Shown in pieces: positions 35,901 to 42,600 of a stretch of DNA of 64,000 nucleotides. The notes below the pieces were generated by a model. It was not told the DNA's origin, did not search any database, and saw nothing but the letters and a program-made list of their open reading frames with translations. Made by a program: the position numbers and the translations under genes. Origin of the DNA: Pomacea canaliculata (taxonomy: Eukaryota; Mollusca; Gastropoda; Architaenioglossa; Ampullariidae); the NCBI RefSeq assembly GCF_003073045.1, contig NC_037593.1, forward strand, positions 2,037,525-2,101,524. Direction: 5' to 3'. The number at the start of each line of letters is the position of its first letter. The first letter of the stretch is position 1.

Positions 35901-38770
35901 TTCTCAGCTTGCTCTGGATATTGGTCTTCTACACCTATCTGACTTTCCCCAGCCTCTCGTTCCTTCGGAACCTCAGTGTCTTCTCGTTCTTCAGCTGCTG
36001 CTGGTCCACGTGTTGTAATCACGTCTTTCACTGGCTGTGATTCTTCTCTCCAAATAGTCTCTGGAACAGAATGTCTTCGACATGTACAGGATAGGTCCTG
36101 ATCTTGTTGAAAAGAAGGAACGATCACGTCTTTCACTGGCTGTGATTCTTCTCTCCAAATAGTCTCTGGAACAGTAATTCTTCGACATGTACAGGATAGG
36201 TCCTGATCTTGTTGAAAAGAAGGAACGATCATGTCTTTCATTGGCTGTGATTCTTGTCTGTAAATAGGCTCTGAAACAGAAAGCCTTCGACATGTAGAGC
36301 ATAGGTCCTGATCTTGTTGAAAAGAAGGATCGAATGATTCGTATCCCCTTTGTGCTACAGAGCATGGAAATTGTCCTGTGCTAAAGGGCTCAAGCAACTC
36401 GCATTCAGGACAACTTAGTACCATGCCGCATTCGCAAGGTATTTCCAGTCCATACCCGGCCGTTTCTGGGTGCTGACATTCCATCTGTGAAAGTTGATGA
36501 ATACCAAGCTCTTTACACTCACAGCAGAGCTGTAGATCTTCCTGAACCATTGAAGCGTAAAAAGTCGCATAATCCATTTCTGTCACACTAAAGGGCACAA
36601 AACTATTGCATTCAGGACAATAATCGTATTCTAAGTCAGCTGTAACAGCACTACACGTGGGTGTTTGATCACGAACTGATGAAGTGACTTGTTGTGGATA
36701 TTCTTTTCCTACACCCTTTTGAATTTTTTCAACTTTCTGTGCGCTCACATCCTCTGTTTCGTGCTGCTTAGCTGAGTGACTCTCTGGTTCTTGTATTGTA
36801 CTCACGTTTTCGATAAGTTTAGCTTTCATTGTTTTTAGCTCATTTGTATAATGTTTCTCCATTTCGTCTGCTGTTATAGTTTGAATTGCTTGATCTAAAT
36901 ATTCTTTATCTATAAGTGGTTCTATTTCTTCGTATTTTTCCCACATTTCGTCTGCTGCTGACGTTTGAACTGACTGATCTATTTGTTGGTCTGGATATTC
37001 GTTTTCTGGAAATGGTTCTATTTCATCGTCGTATTTTCCCTCCATTTCGTCTGGTGCTGCAATTTCATTTGATTCAGCTAAGTGTTGATCTGAATATTCT
37101 TTTTCTGTAAATGGTTCTATTTCCTCGACTCCCCTCATTCCGTTTGCTGCTGCAGCCGATGGCTCAAAAGGATTTTTACAGGTAGAGCACGACTCTAGAC
37201 CTTCCTGAAAAAATGGCGTATAATCCATGTCTATGTCTCTAGAAAGCACAAGACGCTTACATTCTGGACATAACTGGAATTCTTCTGAATGTGACTTATC
37301 ACTAGCTTTGCTTGATGCGGGTTCTTCATCAGGAACAGATGGATCCGCCATCTCTTCTGTATCCCGCTGATACACTTTCTTCTTCGTCACATCCTCGGGT
37401 CCTCTCGAATAATTCTGGTCTATTTTTGTATTTTCCTCATTCTCTGTTTCATTTCCTGGGTATTCTTTTTCTATTTCTTGAGTTTCTATTTCTTTGACAT
37501 TCTGAGCCTTGAGCACTTGTGCTGCAACTTCTTTCCCTACTGGCTCAACTTCTAAGACCTCTTTTTCTTTTTTCATTTCTTTAGCCTTTGAAGTCTTTTC
37601 TTCCAACTTTATTCCAAGACTTTCATTATCTACTATTTGTTTTGCTGACCTTACCAAGGCCTCTATTATTTGCCTTAGAATTTCTTTTTGTACTTCGTCA
37701 AGTTCTTTTATTTCTCGTTCTGAATATTCTTTCTCATCAAGTTCTTTTATTTCTCCTTCTGGATATTTTTCCCATATTTGCTGGACTTGTTGATACTCAC
37801 TATCTTGAATTTCTGTAGAACTGTCCTGTTGTCCATAATTCGGTACTATCTCGGGATAGTCTGGTATTGGAACAAATACGATTTCTCCATGATCTGGTCT
37901 CTGCTTCACTGGGAGACCTTGGAGCATGTCATCAATATCCTGGCACCAGTCGTCCAGAGAGACGGCCGTCATACTGGTGACGGTACGGGGGACATGAGGT
38001 CTGCGCTCGGGACCCGTTTGCATGACAAAGCAGGGAACACCCGTTTCGCTAGTTTCACGGGTGACCACTTCTGGAGTGGAGGATTCAAAATCAATAAACT
38101 TCTGCTTTGGAAAGCGGACGAGGTCGACCTTTGAGACGCTGTCCTCAGTACCGACAGCACACTCGTCCGCCATGTTGAGGGGTACCGACAGGGATGTCTC
38201 TATGTCGCGGATGCGGTCGCGGATGTTGCGGCACCATTCGTTCAACGACACCGACGACATGGACTGCACGGTGTGCACTAGCTCTGGGCTAGCTTCCTGT
38301 TCTGGGGACAATATCTTCTCTTTTGGTGATGGCGGTGGTGTCGGCGTCAACTTGACCTTTAGCGACCTCTTGCTGGGACGCCGGGTCCCAGCTCGCAGCT
38401 CCGCGGCGGCTTGGAGGTTAAAGTCGCTGCTTACGGTTTTTGCTGAAGGTGGCAGCTTCTTCTCCAGCAGTGCAATCCTTTCATTCACCTTCCTGCACCA
38501 CATCTCAAGGGTTTTAGGAGACATGGTGTGCACAGTCTGGAAGGGACGCAGTAGCCACTGTGGGTAGGTTTCTGTAGGCGGAGGTTTGAAAACTTCCCGG
38601 AAGGACTTCCTTCGGCGACTATGCGTTTTCTCATGGGCGGAACGCTCCAAGCAGTGAATCCTGTCACTGATCTCCTTGCACCACGAACTGAAGGAACCGG
38701 AAGACATGGAGTGCACGATGTGGGGGAGGCCTGACTTATTTCGGCGGACTTTCGTCCAGATTTCCTCCAT
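26996..38770 (-). CDS. Giant single-exon repetitive protein, ~3924 aa, family unrecognised
   Basis: One uninterrupted frame of 3925 codons lies in a single exon. ATG 38770 follows a good acceptor (TGTCTACAG, ~38780), so at least one 5' exon is likely. The open frame continues 13 codons upstream through that acceptor. Layout by residue: four copies of a V-x-SMS-x2-SL-x2-WC motif (about 17-44, 75-101, 165-190, 262-286); acidic Glu/Lys-rich stretch with EKEY-type words (300-720); Cys-pair modules CPEC...CxxC near 500, 735-760 and 790-900; 78-aa repeat x5 (925-1313); 104-aa repeat x8 plus shorter relatives (1337-2357); diverged repeats (2357-2609); 22-aa repeat x15 (2609-2936); a unique C-terminal third with three EFTSVCxWP motifs and two more Cys-pair modules (~3400-3450). 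No signal peptide, transmembrane segment or enzymatic motif was seen. Charged, coiled-coil-prone composition suggests a structural or scaffold protein. I do not recognise homologues. Confidence 0.85.
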   Translation of the reverse strand: MEEIWTKVRRNKSGLPHIVHSMSSGSFSSWCKEISDRIHCLERSAHEKTHSRRRKSFREVFKPPPTETYPQWLLRPFQTVHTMSPKTLEMWCRKVNERIALLEKKLPPSAKTVSSDFNLQAAAELRAGTRRPSKRSLKVKLTPTPPPSPKEKILSPEQEASPELVHTVQSMSSVSLNEWCRNIRDRIRDIETSLSVPLNMADECAVGTEDSVSKVDLVRFPKQKFIDFESSTPEVVTRETSETGVPCFVMQTGPERRPHVPRTVTSMTAVSLDDWCQDIDDMLQGLPVKQRPDHGEIVFVPIPDYPEIVPNYGQQDSSTEIQDSEYQQVQQIWEKYPEGEIKELDEKEYSEREIKELDEVQKEILRQIIEALVRSAKQIVDNESLGIKLEEKTSKAKEMKKEKEVLEVEPVGKEVAAQVLKAQNVKEIETQEIEKEYPGNETENEENTKIDQNYSRGPEDVTKKKVYQRDTEEMADPSVPDEEPASSKASDKSHSEEFQLCPECKRLVLSRDIDMDYTPFFQEGLESCSTCKNPFEPSAAAANGMRGVEEIEPFTEKEYSDQHLAESNEIAAPDEMEGKYDDEIEPFPENEYPDQQIDQSVQTSAADEMWEKYEEIEPLIDKEYLDQAIQTITADEMEKHYTNELKTMKAKLIENVSTIQEPESHSAKQHETEDVSAQKVEKIQKGVGKEYPQQVTSSVRDQTPTCSAVTADLEYDYCPECNSFVPFSVTEMDYATFYASMVQEDLQLCCECKELGIHQLSQMECQHPETAGYGLEIPCECGMVLSCPECELLEPFSTGQFPCSVAQRGYESFDPSFQQDQDLCSTCRRLSVSEPIYRQESQPMKDMIVPSFQQDQDLSCTCRRITVPETIWREESQPVKDVIVPSFQQDQDLSCTCRRHSVPETIWREESQPVKDVITTRGPAAAEEREDTEVPKEREAGESQIGVEDQYPEQAEKVLKATESKVESSQAAQIEKTSQVMKEEDAQKEEEVSSQETVHEPAAAEEREDTEVLKVREAGESQIGVEDQYPEEAEKVLKATESKVESSQAAQIMKTSQVLKQEDAQKEEEVSSQETVHEPAAAEEREDTEVLKVREAGESQIGVEDQYPEEAEKVLKATESKVESSQAAQIEKTSQVLKQEDAQKEEEVSSQETVHEPAAAEEREDTEVLKVREAGESQIGVEDQYPEQAEKVLKATESKAESSQAAQIKETSQVMKEEDAQKEEEVSSQETVHEPAAAEEREDTEVLKVREAGESQIGVEDQYPQQAEMVLKATESKAESSQAAQIEKSTQVIKEEDAQKGRKFLCCCRQTVSEHPRAAEGEEGTKKEYQDGKSFGVPEAIRAYKKQVADIENIKDETEEKYAQEAADVSEGPRTVSEYPEQVADTEGIQEGAEKEYPQQGMKAVEVPDQITDYPQVGKAEQVKEKVEKEYVQRAREDVEVSDKISEYPQQLDDFKNIKEKTEEKYAQEAADVSEGPRKLVNIRNKNPTRREFRREQRKNILNKHEGCGSSRQITDYPQVGKAEQVKEKVEKEYVQRAREDVEVSDKISEYPQQLDDFKNIKEKTEEKYAQEAADVSEGPRTVSEYPEQAADTEGIQEGAEKEYPQQGMKAVEVPDQITDYPQVGKAEQIKEKVEKEYVQRAREDVEVSDKISEYPQQLDDFKNIKEKTEEKYAQEAADVSEGPRTVSEYPEQESDTEGIQEGAEKEYPPQGMKAVEVPDQITDYPQVGKAEQIKEKVEKEYVQRAREDVEVSDKISEYPQQLDDFKNIKEKTEEKYAQEAADVSEGPRTVCGCRKQVADTEGIQEGAKKEYSQQGMKDVEVSDQIRAYKKQVADIENIKEKTEEKYAQEAADVSEGPRTVSEYPEQAADTEGIQEGAEKEYPQQDMKAVEVPDQITDYPQVGKAEQVKEKVEKEYVQRAREDVEVSDKISEYPQQLDDFKNIKEKTEEKYAQEAADVSEGPRTVSEYPEQESDTEGIQEGAEKEYPQQGMKAVEVPDQITDYPQVGKAEQIKEKVEKEYVQPAREDVEVSDKISEYPQQLDDFKNIKEKTEEKYAQEAADVSEGTRTVSEYPEQESDTEGIQEGAEKEYPQQGMKAVEVPDQITDYPQVGKAEQIKEKVEKEYVQRAREDVEVSDKISEYPQQLDDFKNIKEKTEEKYAQEAADVSEGPRTVSEYPEQESDTEGIQEGAEKEYPQQGMKAVEVPDQITDYPQVGKAEQIKEKVEKEYVQRAREDVEVSDKISEYPQQLDDFKNIKEKTEEKYAQEAADVSEGPRTVCGCRKQVADTEGIQEGAKKEYPQQGMKTVEVLEAITAYKKQIADIENIKDETEEKYAQEAADVSGSPRTVSEYPEQVVIREKDFPLQTGQDVDVPGQVSGYPQQVDHTKGLKEGEEEKYAQAVPDVLVGPKTVSEQQAAKTEKIQKEEEKEYSQKGMKQDVPEAISDDLQRVARDEIKEEVEKEYTQQARADVKVPEKISEYPQVAQVEETLQGIQSESKEQAEKVMEVPETRYLQEDLEGPKTISKYPQQVAEAKNIQEVVPQQVDEKKIHAPVEKEYSEDVLEGQQARKATKIPQQVAEVKDIKEGVEKGYIQQDRKGVEVPKTISESPQQVAEIGEIKGEAEKGYPVQPRQQVAEIGEIKGEAEKGYPVQPRQQVAEIGGVKGEAEKGYPVQPRQQVAEIGGIKGEAEKGYPVQPRQQVAEIGGVKGEAEKGYPVQPRQQVAEIGGIKGEAEKGYPVQPRQVAEIGGVKGEAEKGYPVQPRQQVAEIGGIKGEAEKGYPVQPRQQVAEIGGVKGEAEKGYPVQPRQQVAEIGGVKGEAEKGYPVQPRQQVAEIGGIKGEAEKGYPVQPRQVAEIGGVKGEAEKGYPVQPRQQVAEIGGIKGEAEKGYPVQPRQQVAEIGGVKGEAEKGYPVQPRQQVAEIGGVKGEAEKGYPVQPRQVMEVPETISKYTPQVAEPKQIQGAVEKETVSKYPKQVTYIEKAHEVKEYSQEAEKVPKGPESVRQSSEQGSELKQAVKAVEVTKIIDRPPTKVTEADVDEIKTKQAQEMIAAYATKKDFSKQRIDGEEFTDAAIVRKIDQDIVKEDVEIIKPERLQRVRKEQADTSDKIAKRYPQQELDVVGIRTKRKVSIEQKYEPDEVEDIEKQFPKQEIKTMPVKATTQRTIREFNEAGVDEPLYEIVTKQASKTASREQLKVEYRHEVSEDVEEVTVTETICMVGKYSLLPEGDETVQEIKKRVKHESETLNSVKITQTYSYQVQEITLNDPEAIQEFSRIEICSAKNGDKVKQDPTKYAYKDEKPETYKETHKINLFHKEQGREFTSVCDWPVTEVPYVPEPPHKSAKSCVPSALKRVPSETDFFSLIQERLYNEMGSHNEFSTEILSQKHVLNTIEVQEMDSSSTDDDIYCADCNCRAPLITQYAGGSVESREAELKYASLFASFFQEDQELCPECRGYYHPAHVSTQEPPQIAHCHGACSEKAEVNVEVKETEKASLFNSLFEDDPQLSSAFREYCRSVPQETVCQEIYLEQSFVNVDGEETKRAMVKKIAKQAPETLALDRNEKEYSNTQNNYASFVSFLKESNREFSSVCEWPVVRTSVSGADIKKKQSAERLVDSIQIQDTEKQGLSAADTMTTPLPPDQPLKRQNQEVNAAFESSSITTSLELGEMPPEISSFFADDEASGSEEEKKQDRHKIIKTHKRATYSANAESSSSSEHLTEESSDRPRRLVKKLSEDNKSAFQNYQSCEIVFKEKSREFTSVCAWPIYSTPYSPQQVAHTVEVTDSETVFLRPSAEDEVRETKKENSLSKNDCHEFRFAGTTKHLPEPPKTGEGQESVQTLEAMEVTDVGHTDDVTQVSEDTDILSLVLAEVSAELERPDSSSNESNSLSPVCRSPELPDTECTAARLFSQEELVMCSSCRKEEAKENPL
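29961..30943 (-). repeat. 66-bp (22-aa) tandem array, 15 copies, in the giant gene
   Basis: Each unit encodes a variant of QQVAEIGGIKGEAEKGY plus PVQPR. Two units are 63 bp (one Gln missing). Variants alternate Ile/Val after GG, and units 6-10 and 11-15 share the same order (Ile, short-Val, Ile, Val, Val), so a 327-bp five-unit block has been duplicated recently. Copies are nearly identical at DNA level, typical of an array still evolving by unequal exchange. Confidence 0.92.
31700..34760 (-). repeat. 312-bp (104-aa) tandem array, about 8 copies, in the giant gene
   Basis: Copies recur exactly 312 bp apart over long stretches (for example 31.9, 32.2, 32.5, 32.8 kb and 33.4, 33.7, 34.0 kb), with one 210-bp short unit between them and one 309-bp copy at ~34.2-34.5 kb. 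Each 104-aa unit splits into three related sub-repeats of 35, 35 and 34 aa that share a pattern of E-K-x-Y-x-Q, V-x-V, I-x-x-Y-P-Q and a closing I-K-E. Copies are more than 95 percent alike by eye. Confidence 0.9.
34830..35995 (-). repeat. 234-bp (78-aa) tandem array, 5 copies, in the giant gene
   Basis: Each unit contains AAAEEREDTEVLKVREAGES, then QIGVEDQYPE, then KATESKVESSQAAQI and a KEEDAQKEEEVSSQ end. Five copies are present; the one farthest downstream has a diverged end carrying a CCC triplet. The unit shares the YP(E/Q)QAEK word with the 104-aa array, suggesting a distant common origin. Confidence 0.88.
35995..36335 (-). repeat. 105-bp (35-aa) Cys-Cys repeat, 3 copies, in the giant gene
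   Basis: Three head-to-tail units encode SFQQDQDL, a C-x-C-R-R or C-S-T-C-R-R group, then VPETIWREESQPVKD. They are an amplified form of the FFQEDQ-CxxC half-module found elsewhere in the protein. The first copy keeps CSTC; the other two read SCTC. Confidence 0.85.
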
Positions 38771-38784
38771 GGTCCTGTAGACAC

Positions 38785-39610
38785 AAGCAATCACATTGGC
38801 AAAGAACAAAAATAAGCAAAAAGAGACGAAGACACATGGACGAAGTGGACGAATGGTGCAGCTAATCGTTAATGTAACGGAATTTTGTCTGACGTCGTAT
38901 GAAACAGTTTTGGAAAATAATATTGAAAATATATGTGTATATTAATAGTAGATAATTATCTTAGCGCTGTTATATATGATGAGACATCATTACAGGAAAG
39001 CTTTGTTTCCTTCTGTAAGGAAATGACCATTGAATAAATTGATCTATCTCTCTCTCTTCTCCAGCGCGCGCACGCACGCACGCACATATACACATACACG
39101 CGCATGCTTAAGCTCATAAAAATACAGAGCATATATCATTATGCACGTAAGTAAGCGGGCAAAAAAGGAATAAACCCATAATTATTTTCACACGTTTTCG
39201 TTGTCTGCCAATTACTTAATGAAGGAGTCTTGTCAACCTCGACTAGATAGAACCCGAAGCCTGTAGTAGGTTATCTAAGTACAGGGGAGTCTTTCATCAA
39301 ACTCTTAGTATCAACCTTCTTCCAATGGGAAAGACCACGCTGTTGTAACCCTGAATCTTCTTCCCTCACTCCCGCCGCCTCCTCCTATCCACATTTCTCG
39401 CGGACATTATACAACAATCTATCAGCACGCGCGCAGTCAGAGCAGATTAGTCTAATGTCGAAAAGAGGTACGCGCAGTCCCTACAGAACGGTCACATCCT
39501 AGACAAAGCTAGAAGTACCCATGCTACAGGTTGGTGTCATGCCAATGCTAGCGACACTAGCGCAGTCACCACAGTAAAATGCACACCGGCGGTAACACCA
39601 AGCTGCGACA
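38785..39610. other. Spacer upstream of the giant exon
   Basis: Separates the giant exon from the last exon of the next minus-strand gene. It must hold the end of that gene's 3' UTR and probably the promoter and 5' exon(s) of the giant gene. A CG/CA microsatellite lies at 39064-39108. No TATA box or obvious first exon was identified. Confidence 0.4.
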
Positions 39611-39614
39611 GGGC

Positions 39615-42600
39615 TCACTGCACGTACATCTTATCTGGATCCCATGGCTCCACGTCCACTGACTCTTCCTCAGACTTCTCGACCACTTCCTCCTCGTAGG
39701 AAGTGGATGAGGAGATGCTGCTGACGGACACGCAGCTCAAGTCGGCCCAGCCCCAGGTCATCTCCTGCCTAAAATCCTCCGTGAAGAGGTTGTCGACGAT
39801 CATCTTACCTCTGTCCGTCTGCACTTCGACGTTATGGGACCGCCGCCAGAAGCCTTTGGATTTCGCGTGCATCTGTCAGACAAACGAACATTGCCATAGA
39901 TGTCAGGGGCAGCTCAAAACACTGACAATGAAGGCTGCATTGCACCACTCGGATATTCATTCTTTTCTGCTTTTTTCTTTGTGGCTTTATCGGCAGAAAC
40001 ACGGCTTTAAAGACGATTTTGTATATTTTATACTAATTGACATGTTTCTAAAAAGTACGTATGTTTTCCCTAATACTAAAGTTTATCATCATCGTAACGA
40101 CCTTTAAATCTGGACAAACACCATAGGCCGGATCAAAATTCTCTGAAAAAATCTTTAAGAACGAGAAAAGTAAAAGACAAGTAATCTTTTTTCAACAGCA
40201 AAAGTCTTTTTCTTTGATTTCTGCATTGCTTGCTGGCTGCTGCGGTTCATCGTGGATGTCTTCTTTCTCACTGCATAGATGCCCGCTTGGCATGATTGCT
40301 TATGGACCATAGGGTTATACCTTAGTTGCTGCTACTGGAATAGCTCACATGCCTGCAAGGAAGTATGCAAAGGTAAAGTATACATGTTTATCAAGGTATA
40401 GAATGTGGAAGGAGATGCAATACGATATCTTTCTGTCATTGATGAGTCATCTTCTCTGGGTCCTTAGGTGGATGGGAAGAAATTATAAATTTAGCTTCAG
40501 GCTATTATTTGCTTTTATCAATTTAAATCAGAAACTCAGCATTCTACTTTCAATAGGAAGACTGACAAGGAGCTTGACCACTTTCTCCAAGATGGGGTGG
40601 ACTTTCTTACTTTGAGGATCATTTTGTAAAATCTGAACTGTAGTTTAACAAAAATATCACTAATTCCTGGTGCCCATATTTCACAACTGTAAGTATTTAA
40701 AGGACAATTCTGTCAAACATACTGAGTTGTTTATCTAGTGGTTGTTGTGACTGTTTACTTTTGTTTAGTAGGGCAAACATATGGCTCTTGATGCTCTGTA
40801 ATACAATCTTTTTGTGCTACAAGAAATTTGTTCTTACAATTCAGTTTCAGGTCAAGATAGAAAAAATAGTTTACTATTTCAAGTTTCTCACCACTATGTA
40901 TAAATGTTGGTTTCTTTCTTATTTTACCTGTAGAAAATAAAACTATTTTAGCTTTGTCTGGGTTATTTTTCATGTTCCACATTATTTTTTCATGCTGTCT
41001 AAAGCATTCTGTAGGTTATTTGGTGCTTCAGAGAAATGACAGTATCATCTGCATACAGTAAGATGAATAATTTAAGGAGCACATCAGTATCTTGAGGAGT
41101 AAGGTTACTTGTGGTGTCAGTTTGGCTAATTCTGAGAGACCACTTACAGAGTCCGCTAAGAGATGTGTTTTCAGGTCATTAAGTTAAAGTGCAACCAGTA
41201 AAGGAGATAGGTTCTCTCCTTACCTAACACTGTGACTACTTTAAAAAAACTGATTGGTTTCCATTGATTTTTAACACAGGATTTTGCCTTTTTGCCTTTT
41301 TGCCTAATACTTGATTATATTTATAAATCTTCCACCACCCCCATAGCCTAATAATTTTTCCCTCAGACAGGCTCTATTTTGTCGAAGGCTTTTTGATAAT
41401 CTACAAATGCACAGAAGACTTGCTTCTTTCTACTTAATAAGATTTCAAAAATGCTTTGCAAGGTGAATAGGTGCTTAAAGGTGGATAGGCCATGTCAAAA
41501 GCCTGCTTGTTCCTGCTCAACAAGATCATTTTCGTCCAAATAGTGTTTTAAGTGTTCATTGAGGACACTTGTGAATAGTTTACAGAAGAAGCTAAGAATT
41601 GTGATGTCAAGGTAGTTATTTGGATCACTTTGCTTTTAAAAAACTGCTGTTATAATACCTGTTGCTCATTGTTTTGGGGGAATGACCTGTTGATAGTATG
41701 AGGATAAAGAGGGTCCTGAATAGAGTCAGTCTTTGGTTGTGAGAATTTGAAAAATTCATTTATATTGTCAATTCCACAGGCTTTATTTCCTTTAAGATTT
41801 TTAGGCAATTGGCATCCTCATTCTCAGATGCTTAAGTGTTGGGATAGCTATTGCTAGTCTCAGATATGACCACAGGTACATCAGTCTCAAATGTATCATT
41901 ATAGGAATGGTTTATCTCCTTAAAGTGTTCTAAGAATTCAATTTAAAATTAAATTAAAAAAAATTAACGTCTCTTCATGCGGTGTAAGCAATTTTATCTT
42001 GGGAGGCACGGTTTTGCAAGTCATAATAATTATTGAGGATAAAGTCAGGGTTCTGTAATTCATCACTCAGTTTTGTTTTTTAGATTTGCCCAGTTCTAGC
42101 ATTTAGGTCTCCCATTATACATATATGTTCTGTGTTAAGGGCAAGGAGGATCTCCTCCAGCTCACTAAATGCAACTGAGTTAATATATCGTAACCCTTCA
42201 GGTGGCATGTACACACCCACAACATAATATTCTGACCTATAGATTCCTTTTCAACTTTTAAGAAGAAAGCATCCCGGTTTATCTTGTAAAAGAGTAATAA
42301 TGCATGTTATCTTCGTTTATGATATTTTTTTTCAGATAGCCCTTAAAAAATAGTTAGGTATGGGTGAGTGATTCTCTAATGTAAGAACAACTCCCGATCT
42401 TCTGACACATATGCTGCTATTCTTATAGAAGGGTACATAAGCATCATTGTGAATCGAGTCAATGTTGTCTAGCTTGTTTAACACACAACAAATATTATAT
42501 GACTTTATCAAGTCTACCAAGTCTAGAAAAATTAACTCTGAAGTAACATCACATGCATTCAAAATAAGGCAGGACAAATAAGTTATTGAGTCTTCAGGTT

